Source: Deltaproteobacteria bacterium
GTDB lineage: Bacteria; Desulfobacterota; Dissulfuribacteria; Dissulfuribacterales; UBA3076
DNA: 41,834 nt
Assembly: GCA_027004715.1 (NCBI GenBank)
Contig: JALTHG010000099.1
Location: 1 to 41,834, forward strand
Reading direction: 5' to 3'
The stretch's first letter is position 1. Every line of letters begins with the position of its first letter. A program made the position numbers and the translations under genes. Shown here one piece after another: positions 1 through 9,154 of the stretch. The notes under the pieces are model-generated. The model made no database searches and was not told the DNA's origin. It saw only the letters and a list, made by a program, of their open reading frames with translations.

Positions 1-361
1 GTTCAATAAAGATCTGCCACTTCAACATCAGATAGATGGAAAGGAATATGGGAATCAGTGCACCGCCCACATTCACTGTCACCATAGTGCCAGGATGCGA
101 GTTTATGGGGACTCTATAGGTCATGCCGAAGAAGCTGACTGTTGAGGGCATCTCAGTGAGTTCTGTGTTTATTCGCCTGATAGGGATATTTATATAGCTG
201 CCAAAGAGAGAGAGCAACAAAAAGCCAAAGACCTGTCCCGGACCAAGACCTATCTTTTCGAAGGCTATGGTCATGATCCCTACCTGTATGAGGCCAAAGA
301 AGAAAAACAGCCCCAGCAGCAACATAAAGAAGAAGATGATGGCAAAGGGACTAAAAAACAT
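1..361 (-). CDS. DUF1614 family membrane protein (3' part cut by window edge)
   Basis: An open minus-strand frame starts at an ATG at 361 and runs off the left edge of the window. The translation begins MFFSPFAII and continues with a strongly hydrophobic stretch, then motifs such as GLGPGQVFGFLLLSL and NIPIRRINTE. This is the pattern I associate with DUF1614 integral membrane proteins, whose function is unknown. An AGAGGA sequence sits about nine bases before the ATG. It lies downstream of degP on the same strand, separated by a 12-bp-stem inverted repeat. The family assignment is from memory of the N-terminal pattern; the reading frame is unambiguous over about 120 codons. Confidence 0.75.
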   Translation of the reverse strand, partial: MFFSPFAIIFFFMLLLGLFFFFGLIQVGIMTIAFEKIGLGPGQVFGFLLLSLFGSYINIPIRRINTELTEMPSTVSFFGMTYRVPINSHPGTMVTVNVGGALIPIFLSIYLMLKWQIFIE

Positions 362-374
362 ACCAAAAGGTCCT

Positions 375-409
375 CTTGTAGGGGCGAACACCAGATCCGC
401 CCCTACAAG
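375..409. repeat. Perfect 12-bp inverted repeat between degP and the DUF1614 gene
   Basis: CTTGTAGGGGCG (375-386) and CGCCCCTACAAG (398-409) are perfect inverted repeats with an 11-base loop. No T-tract follows on either strand, so it is not a typical intrinsic terminator. It ends only a few bases before the ribosome binding site of the DUF1614 gene. It could be a REP-like palindrome or an mRNA stem that separates degP from the next gene. Confidence 0.7.
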
Positions 410-443
410 TGATCAGGTTAATCGATGTAATCTGCGGATCAGA

Positions 444-1922
444 TCAGTGCCTACCAAAACGTATGGCTATATAGCGGCTATATTCGCCATCCCGGACCCT
501 CAACAAGACACTCCCTGTTCTCTCTGATATCCTCAAGGCCCTCAGAAAATCACCCATGTTATGTACCCTTTTACGGTTTACCTCTTCTATCAGGTTTCCA
601 GGACGGATACCAAAACGGGATGCAGGACTCCCTGGCCTCACCTCTGTAACCAATACTCCCTGGCCTTCCCGGTATCCAAACTGCTCTGCCAGGTCTGGAG
701 TGAGTTCCTGTACTACAAAACCGAGCTTACGCAGTATCCTGTGTTGAGATAACATGCCCATTGATCTGTAGGCAGGCTGTTCACCAATAGTTACGTCAAT
801 GACCTTGTATCTTTTTTCTCTCAATATCCCTAGCCTTATCTTGGTACCAGGTGCAGTAAGGGCTATCTTATTCCTGAGTTCTTCCACATTCTCGATTTTT
901 TTGCCATTCAGACGGAGTATAATGTCCCCCTGCTCAAGCCCTGCCTTGTCTGCAGGAGAACCCTGTGATACCTCTGATATCAGAGCTCCTTCAGGTTTTT
1001 TGAGACCAAAAGACTGTGCAAGGTTTTCGTCTACATCCTGGATAACCACGCCAAGCCATCCCCTGATGACCTTGCCATTCTTGAGGATCTGGTCCTTTAC
1101 GGCCTTTGCCATATTTATGGGTATGGCAAAACCTATACCCATATAACCACCACTCTTGGTATATATGGCAGTATTCATCCCTACGGCCTCTCCATGGATA
1201 TTGACGAGCGGTCCACCTGAATTCCCTGGATTTATGGCGGCATCTGTCTGTATGAAGTCTTCATAGTCATTGATACCTATGCCACTCCTGCCCTTGGCAC
1301 TGACTACCCCTACAGTGACGGTATGGCTCAGACCAAATGGGTTGCCTATGGCTATGACCCACTCTCCTACCTTGAGTTTGTCTGAGTCTCCAAGGGGGAG
1401 TACAGGCAGGTTTTTCCCATTGATCTTTATCAATGCCACGTCGGTCTGTGGGTCTGTCCCTACCACCTTTGCCTTAAACTCCCTGCCATCTGCCAGCTTT
1501 ACCCTGATCTTGTCTGTATTTCTCACCACATGATTGTTGGTGAGGATGTAACCGTCTTTGCTGATAATAAAACCCGAGCCCTGTGCCATCTGATGAAACT
1601 TTCTAGGTATCCTCGGTTGGGGATAAGGGCCAAAAAAGAACCTGTTGAAGAATGGATCATTAAAGAAATTGAAAGGGTTCTGAAACTGAGAAGTTATTCC
1701 TCTGCTCTCTACAGTCTTCTCAACTTCTATAAAGACTACTGCAGGCGTTGCCTTTTTGACTATGGCGGCAAAGGCCTCGGCCGTCCTGTCTAATAAGGCA
1801 ATATTTTGGTCATTGGCCTTTGATGCGAGGCTGTTTGTTGCACAGCTCAATATCAGCAGTACTGTCAACAATATCCTGGCCAGGCTGTACTGCAAGGTCT
1901 TAAAATCACTCTTTAATTGCAT
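444..1922 (-). CDS. degP: DegP/HtrA (Do) family periplasmic serine protease
   Basis: Periplasmic trypsin-like protease and chaperone that degrades misfolded envelope proteins. The 492-residue product starts with a signal sequence (SLARILLTVLLILSC); ILSC could be a lipobox, or cleavage could follow SLA. The catalytic triad is visible as H131 (NNHVV), D161 (TDVAL) and S235 (GNSGG). Two PDZ domains follow, one starting near RGWLGV and one covering the last ~90 residues. I chose the ATG at 1922 because AAGAAGGAG lies just before it; an upstream TTG at 1952 is in frame but has poorer context. The start overlaps the end of ftsH by 17 bases, so the two are probably translationally coupled in one stress operon. 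Confidence 0.95.
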   Translation of the reverse strand: MQLKSDFKTLQYSLARILLTVLLILSCATNSLASKANDQNIALLDRTAEAFAAIVKKATPAVVFIEVEKTVESRGITSQFQNPFNFFNDPFFNRFFFGPYPQPRIPRKFHQMAQGSGFIISKDGYILTNNHVVRNTDKIRVKLADGREFKAKVVGTDPQTDVALIKINGKNLPVLPLGDSDKLKVGEWVIAIGNPFGLSHTVTVGVVSAKGRSGIGINDYEDFIQTDAAINPGNSGGPLVNIHGEAVGMNTAIYTKSGGYMGIGFAIPINMAKAVKDQILKNGKVIRGWLGVVIQDVDENLAQSFGLKKPEGALISEVSQGSPADKAGLEQGDIILRLNGKKIENVEELRNKIALTAPGTKIRLGILREKRYKVIDVTIGEQPAYRSMGMLSQHRILRKLGFVVQELTPDLAEQFGYREGQGVLVTEVRPGSPASRFGIRPGNLIEEVNRKRVHNMGDFLRALRISERTGSVLLRVRDGEYSRYIAIRFGRH

Positions 1923-3882
1923 CTTGTTTTTCTCCTTCTTTTTCTCCTGCAAGTCTGCGGAATTCCTCTTCGCTCATTATCTCTTCGACCAATAATCTGT
2001 CTGCTATTTTCTCAAGGGAGTCTCGATGCTCCTCTATGATGTTTTGCGCCCTGGCGCTCTGCTCATTCAAGAGTTGCCGGACCTCTTTGTCTACCTGTGA
2101 GGCAAGCTCAGGGCTCATGGGCTCTGTGGACTGCGGGGCACCAGGGACCTTGAGAAAGGGATTGGTCTCTCTCGAAAGGACCATAGGCCCGATCTCTTCA
2201 CTCATTCCAAAGCGACATACCATACTCTTGGCTATCTCTGTAGCCACCTCCAGGTCATTTTGGGCACCTGAACTTACTTCTCCAAAGATTATCTTTTCAG
2301 CGGCTCGTCCACCAAGAGATACACATATCTTGTCCACGAGTTCACTCTTGGTCATCAGGAATCGCTCTTCTTCCGGAAGTTGGAGCGTATAGCCAAGGGC
2401 TGCCTTGCCCCGTGGTATTATAGAGATCTTGGCGACTGGTGGTGCATTTGGACAGTGAAATGCCACCAGGGCGTGACCTGCCTCGTGATATGCCACACGT
2501 CTCCTCTCGTCCTTGCCAAGACGCCTGCTCTTTCGTTCAGGGCCGGCAAATACCTTTTCGACTGCGTCTTCAAGGTATGCCTGGGTAATCTCTTTTGAAC
2601 CATGCCTTGCCGCAAGGAGGGCAGCCTCGTTCATGATATTTGCGAGATCTGCCCCAGAGAAACCCTGTGTCCTCAGGGCAATACTCTTGAGGTCGATGTC
2701 AGGGGCCAGGGGCTTGTCACGGGAGTGGACCTTGAGTATTGCCTCTCTGCCCCTTACGTCTGGGGCATCGAGTATTATCTGGCGGTCGAATCTTCCAGGA
2801 CGGAGGAGGGCCGGGTCCAGGACCTCGGGCCTGTTAGTTGCTGCCAGTAAGATTACACCCAGGTTGGGCTCAAAGCCATCCATCTCTACAAGGAGCTGGT
2901 TAAGGGTCTGTTCTCTCTCCTCGTTACCGCCCCCTACCATACCACCGCCACGGAATTTCCCTATGGCATCGATTTCGTCAACAAAGATTATGCAGGGCGT
3001 ATTCTGCTTGGCCTGATTAAAGAGGTCTCTTACACGAGCCGCCCCAACACCTACAAACATCTCAATAAATTCAGACCCGGATATGCTGTAAAATGGGACC
3101 TTGGCCTCGCCGGCCAGGGCCCTTGAAAGGAGCGTCTTTCCTGTCCCAGGAGGCCCTAATAAAAGCACTCCCTTGGGGATCTTGGCCCCCAGGTCTTCAT
3201 ACTTTTTGGGGTTTTTCAGGAATTCCACTACCTCTTTCAACTCCTCTTTAGACTCCTCACATCCGGCCACGTCTTCAAATCGTACGCCAGTATCCTTTTC
3301 TACATTGATCTTTGCCTTGGATTTGCCGATCGAGAGGAGCCCTGCTCCAGGCCTTCCCATACCCCTAAGCAGAAGAAACCAGAGTCCTATCCAGAAGACT
3401 ATGGGGAGTATGGTGCCCCATAAGACCTGGCCTAACATGCTCTTCTGGACTCCGGAATAGTCAACTCCACTGGCATCCAGGTCGTCTACCAGCTTTGGGT
3501 CCTCAACCCTTATAGATTGGAAGATCGTTAGATCACTCTTCTGTTGAGTCAGTCTCCGGAAACGGCTCAATAACTCTTCCAGAGAGGGCTGTTTTTCTTC
3601 TGACAGGCCCCCAGCTTCTGCCTTTTTCTGCCTCAGGGCCTGGATCTTTGACCTGAGGGTCTGTAGACGCTCTATAGGACCTATATAGAGTATACCCTTA
3701 ATCTTTTCCTGATCCATACGGACTTCCAGGACCCTTCCTTCTCGAAGCATATGCTTAAAGCGGGAATAGGAGACCTCTTTTGTCTGCATGCGCAGCCATA
3801 GCTGCGGTAGACCAAAGATGAGAGCAAGCCCTATTGCCCAATAGATGGCAGAAAATATCAGCTTGCGGCGTTTTTTATCCAT
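1906..3882 (-). CDS. ftsH: ATP-dependent zinc metalloprotease FtsH
   Basis: Membrane-anchored AAA+ protease that extracts and degrades membrane and regulatory proteins. Visible in order: TM1 (residues ~9-30), periplasmic domain, TM2 (~153-174), Walker A GPPGTGKT (243-250), Walker B IIFVDEID, the second region of homology ending RPGRFDR, and the zinc motif HEAGH (466-470). The periplasmic segment is about 50 residues longer than in E. coli FtsH because of a K/E/Q-rich insertion at ~70-118 that may form a coiled coil. ATG start at 3882. Between ppiC and this gene lie about 175 bases containing nested inverted repeats, so ftsH may have its own promoter; downstream it overlaps degP. Confidence 0.97.
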   Translation of the reverse strand: MDKKRRKLIFSAIYWAIGLALIFGLPQLWLRMQTKEVSYSRFKHMLREGRVLEVRMDQEKIKGILYIGPIERLQTLRSKIQALRQKKAEAGGLSEEKQPSLEELLSRFRRLTQQKSDLTIFQSIRVEDPKLVDDLDASGVDYSGVQKSMLGQVLWGTILPIVFWIGLWFLLLRGMGRPGAGLLSIGKSKAKINVEKDTGVRFEDVAGCEESKEELKEVVEFLKNPKKYEDLGAKIPKGVLLLGPPGTGKTLLSRALAGEAKVPFYSISGSEFIEMFVGVGAARVRDLFNQAKQNTPCIIFVDEIDAIGKFRGGGMVGGGNEEREQTLNQLLVEMDGFEPNLGVILLAATNRPEVLDPALLRPGRFDRQIILDAPDVRGREAILKVHSRDKPLAPDIDLKSIALRTQGFSGADLANIMNEAALLAARHGSKEITQAYLEDAVEKVFAGPERKSRRLGKDERRRVAYHEAGHALVAFHCPNAPPVAKISIIPRGKAALGYTLQLPEEERFLMTKSELVDKICVSLGGRAAEKIIFGEVSSGAQNDLEVATEIAKSMVCRFGMSEEIGPMVLSRETNPFLKVPGAPQSTEPMSPELASQVDKEVRQLLNEQSARAQNIIEEHRDSLEKIADRLLVEEIMSEEEFRRLAGEKEGEKQDAIKE

Positions 3883-3943
3883 AATAGCCAGGACCTGGTT
3901 AGAGAGATCTAAGAACAGATGACATAAGCCAGTGGCCTTTTGA

Positions 3944-4007
3944 GGGGTCTCAGTGCAGATTAACAGGCAAAGTGTCTGATCCTGTCATCAATCTGTTCCT
4001 GAGACCC
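3944..4007. repeat. Nested inverted repeats upstream of ftsH; one copy of a 26-nt dispersed repeat
   Basis: GGGTCTCAG (3945-3953) pairs with CTGAGACCC (3999-4007), and inside it ACAGG (3963-3967) pairs with CCTGT (3981-3985). The left 26 bases (3944-3969) match 26985-27010 at 22 of 26 positions, so this is also a dispersed repeat. It occupies the ftsH leader region on the minus strand. Its function is unknown. Confidence 0.5.
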
Positions 4008-4047
4008 TGAAAGAGGCCGCTGCTGGCCGAGGGGATGTGAATACTTA
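3995..4047. repeat. Diverged copy of the GTTCACA/TGTGAAC short repeat family
   Basis: Read on the minus strand this is GTAAGTATTCACATCCCC followed by a GGCCAGCAG core, matching the layout of the copies at 16588-16641, 29069-29131 and 40045-40096. It lies between the ppiC stop and the ftsH start. The copy is incomplete and its ends are approximate. Confidence 0.45.
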
Positions 4048-4058
4048 CTAACAAAGAG

Positions 4059-5000
4059 CTATTTTCTATTCAGAGGTGAGACCATATTGCCACCCTGTAG
4101 CACACATTCAGAGAGAAGGGCCTTATTGATCTTTACTGGATATCTGGCTTTTAGTTTTTTGATAAGCATATCCTGTATCTTTTCCTGTCTTTTCCTATAC
4201 AGTCTTCTTCTTATCTGAAACCGGACATCTGAGAGAGGTCTCATGCTGGCCTTCCTTCTTTTCTCTACCTGGATTATATGGTATCCAAAGCTGGTCTTTA
4301 TTGGATTACTCAGCTCACCTGGCTTGAGAGAAAAGGCCGCAGACTCAAATTCAGGTACCATCCGTCCCTTTGAGAAAAAGCCCAATTCACCACCCCTGTT
4401 CTTAGAGCCAGGGTCATCTGAGTACTCCTTTGCGAGTTTGGCAAACTTTTCACCTCTTTCTATCCTCTTCCTGATGCTCTCCGCCTTTAATCTGGCCTTT
4501 TCCCATACCTCTTTACTTGCCCCTGTAGGGACCTTTATCAAGATATGACGGGCCTTTACTGCCTCAGGTATGGAAAATTCTCTCCTATGTTGATTGTAAT
4601 AAGTCTCTATCTCCCTGTCTGTCACCTTGATCTTGCCCTTCATCTCCATGGCCATGAGTTTTTGGGCCAAAAGGGCATTTTTGATGTCCTCCATCCTGGC
4701 CCTGATTTCAGGGTCCTGGTCTAACTTCCTCTCTCTGGCCTCTTGGGCCAGGAGGGTAATATTTATCCATCTGTTCAAAAATTCTTCCTTTAGACGGGGA
4801 TTCCTGATCAGGGCCATCTGGAACTGGGGCGGCAGTGACTGGACCTGTCTCTCAAAGTCCTTGAGGGTAAGCCTGTAGGGGCCTACCTGTGCAAGGATAT
4901 CTCCCCCCTTGTCTGCAGCCAAGGAGTCAAAAGAGAGCCCAAAAACAATAAGAAGGCCCAATAAGACAAATAATATTCTATTAATAATGTTCTGTTTCAA
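4059..5000 (-). CDS. Parvulin-type peptidyl-prolyl isomerase (PpiC/SurA-like), exported
   Basis: Periplasmic folding helper that isomerises proline peptide bonds of exported or outer-membrane proteins. The 313-residue product has an N-terminal signal sequence ([21 protein letters not shown]), a helical SurA-N-like region (~30-140) and one parvulin domain (~145-250) with the diagnostic [26 protein letters not shown] and FGYHIIQVE motifs. The start is a TTG at 5000, chosen because AAGGAG lies six bases upstream; there is no better ATG. It precedes ftsH and degP on the same strand, consistent with an envelope protein quality-control group. SurA usually has two parvulin domains, so this is closer to single-domain PpiC/PrsA-type proteins. 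Confidence 0.93.
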   Translation of the reverse strand: MKQNIINRILFVLLGLLIVFGLSFDSLAADKGGDILAQVGPYRLTLKDFERQVQSLPPQFQMALIRNPRLKEEFLNRWINITLLAQEARERKLDQDPEIRARMEDIKNALLAQKLMAMEMKGKIKVTDREIETYYNQHRREFSIPEAVKARHILIKVPTGASKEVWEKARLKAESIRKRIERGEKFAKLAKEYSDDPGSKNRGGELGFFSKGRMVPEFESAAFSLKPGELSNPIKTSFGYHIIQVEKRRKASMRPLSDVRFQIRRRLYRKRQEKIQDMLIKKLKARYPVKINKALLSECVLQGGNMVSPLNRK

Positions 5001-5029
5001 TTAATTCTCCTTTCTAGTAAAAATACCTG

Positions 5030-5836
5030 TCAGTGGATTACAGAATGAGGTGCATAGAATCCAGGCATTACTATGGCACCAGGATTTATAATCGAATCCA
5101 TTCCAACCAGTACTCCCGGATTCATAACAGAATTACATCCAGTCTGTACCCTGTCTCCCAAAATGGCCCCAAACTTGCGCCTTCCAGTATTGATTGATTG
5201 CTCCCCTATCTTGAAGGATACATTGCCAGAGGCAAAGCGAAGATTCGCAAGCCTGGTACCTGCCCCGAGATTCACATCCCTACCAAGCACACTGTCACCG
5301 ATATAGGCAAAGTGCCCTGCCTTGGCCCCATTCAGAAAAATAGAGTGCTTGACTTCAGTAGTATGCCCTACCACACATCCCTTTCCTATCAGACAGTCTC
5401 CTCGCATGTAGGCACCTTGCCTGACCTCTGTATGATCTCCAATAATGCATGGGCCCTTGATCATGGCGCCAGGCTCAATGATGACCCCTTTTCCTATCTG
5501 TACTTGAATGTCTGTAAAGATTGCACCCGCACAGATAAGGGATGCCTGGGGAATGGCCTCTCCGTCGATCCAGACCTGGAATCTACCTCTGGTGCCCTTA
5601 TTGTAGACGACCTCAAAACCATCGGTCAGCCATCCCTGTGGCAACAGGACCAGATGGGTGGACACAGGCACTCCTGGACAGAGTTGAGAGAAGAGATTTG
5701 GTCTAATGACATCAGAGATATAGCCATCGAGCCTGTCAAGGACTGTCCATACCCTGAAGCCATCAGAGAAGAGACCTCCATAGTCTGAGGCCCCAGAAAA
5801 AAAACAATCAATATTGCAGACAGTCTGTTCTGTCAT
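5030..5836 (-). CDS. Left-handed beta-helix protein, GlmU C-terminal-like sugar nucleotide acyl/acetyltransferase
   Basis: 268 residues. The C-terminal two thirds (from ~110) are hexapeptide repeats ([LIV]-G-x4 pattern: GKGVIIEPGAMIKGPCIIGDH and onward) that form a left-handed beta-helix, including the GHTTEVKHSIFLNGAKAGHFAYIGDSVLG stretch typical of GlmU acetyltransferase-like domains (written here as consecutive short motifs GHTTEVKHS and GAKAGHFAYIGD). There is no N-terminal GTxM uridylyltransferase signature, so it is not a full GlmU. Databases often label such proteins UDP-N-acetylglucosamine diphosphorylase; that activity is not supported here. Its ATG overlaps the stop of the upstream small gene (ATGA), implying coupling. 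The substrate is unknown; a sugar-phosphate acetyltransferase role is inference. Confidence 0.85.
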   Translation of the reverse strand: MTEQTVCNIDCFFSGASDYGGLFSDGFRVWTVLDRLDGYISDVIRPNLFSQLCPGVPVSTHLVLLPQGWLTDGFEVVYNKGTRGRFQVWIDGEAIPQASLICAGAIFTDIQVQIGKGVIIEPGAMIKGPCIIGDHTEVRQGAYMRGDCLIGKGCVVGHTTEVKHSIFLNGAKAGHFAYIGDSVLGRDVNLGAGTRLANLRFASGNVSFKIGEQSINTGRRKFGAILGDRVQTGCNSVMNPGVLVGMDSIINPGAIVMPGFYAPHSVIH

Positions 5837-6102
5837 TTAATAAGGGAGTCTTTCAAGAGGCGTTTTGCTATCTCGATATCGTAGAGCTGGATAGGAGCCT
5901 GTCCCTTTTTTCTCTCTCTACGATATAGTTCAGCTGCCTGTTGGATAGCACCCCATTCTACCCAGCCATGCTCGTCCCACAGACTCTGGTCATCTGCACT
6001 CCACATCCTGAACTCTATATCGTCAGAACCTGCACGGACATACATTCTAATCTTTTTGTTCTCTAAAATTGGATAATAATACAACCCTAAATCGTCTTGC
6101 AA
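5833..6102 (-). CDS. Small conserved hypothetical protein
   Basis: A soluble acidic product of about 89 residues with the segments LGLYYYPILENKKIRMYVR, EFRMWSADDQSLWDEHGWV and YDIEIAKRLLKDS. I recall similar small proteins (YYYPF..N..VRMYVR, LW.EHGWVP) in deltaproteobacteria but no assigned function. I place the start at the TTG at 6102 because AAGGAG lies six bases before it; the frame stays open to a TTG at 6129. The stop overlaps the ATG of the beta-helix gene by four bases. It is the first gene of the minus-strand run, facing the divergent Hsp70 gene. Confidence 0.65.
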   Translation of the reverse strand: MQDDLGLYYYPILENKKIRMYVRAGSDDIEFRMWSADDQSLWDEHGWVEWGAIQQAAELYRRERKKGQAPIQLYDIEIAKRLLKDSLIK

Positions 6103-6207
6103 GGCCTTCTCCTTATCCCTGTAAAACAATAGACTCAGGTATTGAGGTCATGTTCTAAATCTTGTCAAAATCTCCTGGAGTGGCTAGCGATCTTTCGGAC
6201 AGATACC

Positions 6208-6236
6208 TTGAGTTTTATATATACTTTAACTAATAT
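6208..6236 (+). promoter_or_regulatory. Candidate sigma-70-type promoter for the Hsp70-CooC-folE2 operon
   Basis: TTGAGT (6208-6213) and TAATAT (6231-6236) are separated by exactly 17 bases, each matching four of six consensus positions. It lies in an AT-rich divergent intergenic region 38 bases before the Hsp70 start. Confidence 0.4.
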
Positions 6237-6274
6237 AGAGATAAAATGCAATTATTGAAGATATATTCCATATC

Positions 6275-9154
6275 ATGAGATCAAGATATATAGTTGGGAT
6301 TGACCTTGGAACCACCAATTCTGCAGTAGGCTACGTGGATCTCCACGATACAAGCCCGGGCTCTGTCACTATCTTGAGCTTTAATATACCCCAGATAGTC
6401 AGCCAGGGCAGGATAGCCAAGAGATTGACCCTGCCATCATTTCTCTATCTCTCAGGAGAGTATGATCTCCAAGCTGGGACGATCTCTCTTCCCTGGGATC
6501 CAGAAAGGACATATGCAGTTGGTACCTTTGCCAGGGATCAGGGAGGGCTTGTACCTGGCAGGCTGGTCTCATCTGCAAAAAGCTGGCTGTGCCATGGTGG
6601 AGTTGATAGAGAGAGCCCTATTCTTCCCTGGAATGCAGGAGATGAAGTAGACAAGGTCTCTCCAGTCACTGCATCTGCTCGCTACCTTCAGCATATAAGG
6701 GAGGCATGGGACTACACCATGCCCGAGTCTCTGGCAGACCAGATGGTGATCTTAACTGTACCGGCATCCTTTGATGAGGTCGCGAGAGAGTTTACCTTAC
6801 AGGCAGCCAGGGAGGCAGGTCTTGGCTCTGTCATTCTCTTAGAAGAGCCCCTGGCTGCCTTTTACGCATGGCTCTCCTGTCACGAAGGGGAATGGAATAC
6901 GCTCCTGCACTCTGGAGACCTGGTCCTGGTGTGTGACATAGGAGGCGGCACTACTGACTTTACCCTGATATCCTGTGAGGACAACTCGCATGGCCCTAGT
7001 CTCGAGAGGGTAGCAGTGGGAGATCACCTGCTCTTGGGTGGAGACAACATGGACCTTGCATTGGCAGCCACTGCAGAGAAGTCTTTGGGGCAGGAGCTGG
7101 ATACTGCTCAGTGGTACAGACTCTACCATCAATGCAGACAGGCAAAGGAGGTCCTCCTGCAAAACAATGGACTTGAGAAGGCCACAATAAGACTCACAGG
7201 ACGTGGCAGGTCTCTTATTGGCGGGACCATTATGACAGACCTTCACAGGGATCAGGTAAGAGAGGCCCTTATTGAAGGCTTTTTCCCCAGGCTAGATCTA
7301 GAGAAAGGTGGCTTTACAGATAGAGGAGAGACAGGCCTCAGAGAGATGGGCCTTCCCTATGTAAGCGATCCTGCAGTCACCAGACACCTTGCCCGTTTTC
7401 TCTCAAGGCAGGGCAGCGGCCGGATGCCTACAGTAGTCCTCTTTAATGGTGGTGCGCTCAAGCCACCTCTTATACAGAGGCGCCTCAAAGAGGTGCTTTC
7501 GTCTTGGTCTGGCCAGCCTGTCAGGGCCTTAGAGAACAGGTCTCTTGACCTGGCAATATCTTGGGGGGCTGCATACTATGGCCTGGTTACACAGGGCCTT
7601 GGGCTTCGAGTAGGCGGGGGGATAGCAAAGGCCTATTTTATAGGAGTGGCCTTAGATAGAGATCAGGCCAGGCCTATGGGAGTCTGTCTTCTGGAGAGAG
7701 GCACAGAGGAAGGAAGAGACGTGGAGGTCTTAAGGACATTTCGCGCCCGCACAAACAGACCTGTAAGATTTTCTCTCTATAGCTCTACCACTCGTAAGGG
7801 AGACAAGATAGGGGATCTTGTACCTGTGGACTCTGAAGACTTTGTTAGACTACCACCGCTTCAGACTGTCTTGCGTTATGGTAAAAAGGGGAGGCATGTA
7901 CAGATACCCATCAGATTGGGGGCAAAGGTAACTGCCATAGGGACACTGGAGCTCTACTGTAAGTCGCAGGAGACTCCGCATAGATGGCGTCTGCAATTCC
8001 ATCTCAGGAAATCAGCGGATCTTACTGATTCAGCTTCTCAGATCGAAGGAGTACGTGTGGCCCCGTCTGAGGCAAAGGCAACAGAGAGGCTGTCTGAAGA
8101 GGACCTTAAGGCACTGGAAGAGGCCAGGAAAGAGGTCTACAGATGCTTTGCTCCAGGCAGAGGAGAGAGGCCCACTCCGCCTTCACAACTCCCCAGGCTT
8201 CTGGCAGAGTGTATGGGTATGGAGAAGAATCTGTGGCCACTTGCCGTTTTGAGGAACCTGGCAGATGTCCTACTTGATGTCAGAGAGGGCTGTCGGATGT
8301 CTCCTCAACACGAGGCCAGGTGGTATAACCTGGCAGGCTTTTGTCTCAGACCAGGAGCCGGCGAGGTGATGGACCCCTGGCGTATCAAGAGGATATGGCC
8401 TATCTATTTTAAAGGCCTTGTCTTCTCAAGGGCAAGGGAATCAAGGCTCCAGTGGTGGATTTTCTGGCGGCGTGTAGCTGCAGGTCTGGGGTCAGGTCAA
8501 CAGGCCCAGATATTCTCTTCTATGTCTGGGGTCTTGTTGCCTGGCCAGGCCAAAAGACACAGGCGGACCAGGACGAGACAGATCAAGGTATCTCAGGAAG
8601 AGAGACGAGAGATGTGGCTCTTTGCTGCCAATCTCGAACGCCTCGAGATATCCTCTAAAATAGAACTTGGGAGAGAGCTCCTGTCTATGCTCATAAAGAC
8701 ACGATCGGCCTGGCAGGGTAGTCTGTGGGTCCTCTCTCGTATAGGCTCCAGGCAGCCACTATATGGCCCAGCTAATAAGGTGGTGCCTCCAAAAGAGGTC
8801 TATTCCTGGCTAAAGGCCCTGAAGAGACAGGAGTGGAGGCAGCCCATAAGGCTCTTTGAATCCGTGATCTCTATGGCAAGGCTCACAGGAGACAGGATCA
8901 GAGACCTGCAGCCCACAGCCCGTCAGGATATAATTAACTGGCTCCAGCTGTTGGGGGCCAAAGAGGGTGACCTGGAACCCTTGAGGGATGTCGTTTCTTT
9001 TGCAAAGAGGGAGAGAGATCAGGCATTTGGAGAGAGTCTGCCAGAGGGCCTTATCCTTGAGCAGGAAACGGTTACGAATGAATATTTGGAGAAGACACAG
9101 ACAGATGAGTCACCTGATCTCGGATCTCCAGTTAAACAGAGGAAATTTTCATGA
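6275..9154 (+). CDS. Divergent Hsp70 (DnaK-related) ATPase with a long C-terminal extension
   Basis: Hsp70-superfamily ATPase of 959 residues, far longer than DnaK (~640). The nucleotide-binding domain shows phosphate-1 DLGTTNS (10-16), phosphate-2 CDIGGGTTDFT (220-230) and the adenosine motif VVLFNGGALKPP (~390-405). After a short beta-rich substrate-binding-like region (to ~600) there are about 350 residues rich in W, R and L that are unlike DnaK's lid; this resembles the Hsp70-related proteins annotated with DUF3731, which I recall but cannot verify. No GrpE or DnaJ gene is near, so its client and cochaperones are unknown. No good Shine-Dalgarno precedes the ATG. Its stop overlaps the next start (ATGA). 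Confidence 0.9.
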   Translation: MRSRYIVGIDLGTTNSAVGYVDLHDTSPGSVTILSFNIPQIVSQGRIAKRLTLPSFLYLSGEYDLQAGTISLPWDPERTYAVGTFARDQGGLVPGRLVSSAKSWLCHGGVDRESPILPWNAGDEVDKVSPVTASARYLQHIREAWDYTMPESLADQMVILTVPASFDEVAREFTLQAAREAGLGSVILLEEPLAAFYAWLSCHEGEWNTLLHSGDLVLVCDIGGGTTDFTLISCEDNSHGPSLERVAVGDHLLLGGDNMDLALAATAEKSLGQELDTAQWYRLYHQCRQAKEVLLQNNGLEKATIRLTGRGRSLIGGTIMTDLHRDQVREALIEGFFPRLDLEKGGFTDRGETGLREMGLPYVSDPAVTRHLARFLSRQGSGRMPTVVLFNGGALKPPLIQRRLKEVLSSWSGQPVRALENRSLDLAISWGAAYYGLVTQGLGLRVGGGIAKAYFIGVALDRDQARPMGVCLLERGTEEGRDVEVLRTFRARTNRPVRFSLYSSTTRKGDKIGDLVPVDSEDFVRLPPLQTVLRYGKKGRHVQIPIRLGAKVTAIGTLELYCKSQETPHRWRLQFHLRKSADLTDSASQIEGVRVAPSEAKATERLSEEDLKALEEARKEVYRCFAPGRGERPTPPSQLPRLLAECMGMEKNLWPLAVLRNLADVLLDVREGCRMSPQHEARWYNLAGFCLRPGAGEVMDPWRIKRIWPIYFKGLVFSRARESRLQWWIFWRRVAAGLGSGQQAQIFSSMSGVLLPGQAKRHRRTRTRQIKVSQEERREMWLFAANLERLEISSKIELGRELLSMLIKTRSAWQGSLWVLSRIGSRQPLYGPANKVVPPKEVYSWLKALKRQEWRQPIRLFESVISMARLTGDRIRDLQPTARQDIINWLQLLGAKEGDLEPLRDVVSFAKRERDQAFGESLPEGLILEQETVTNEYLEKTQTDESPDLGSPVKQRKFS

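Noticed and set aside
267-527. 86-codon plus-strand frame at the left edge
   Set aside because: It is antisense to the DUF1614 and degP genes and crosses the inverted repeat between them.
5198-5788. 196-codon frame opposite the beta-helix gene
   Set aside because: The minus-strand gene has clear hexapeptide repeats; this frame is its antisense shadow.
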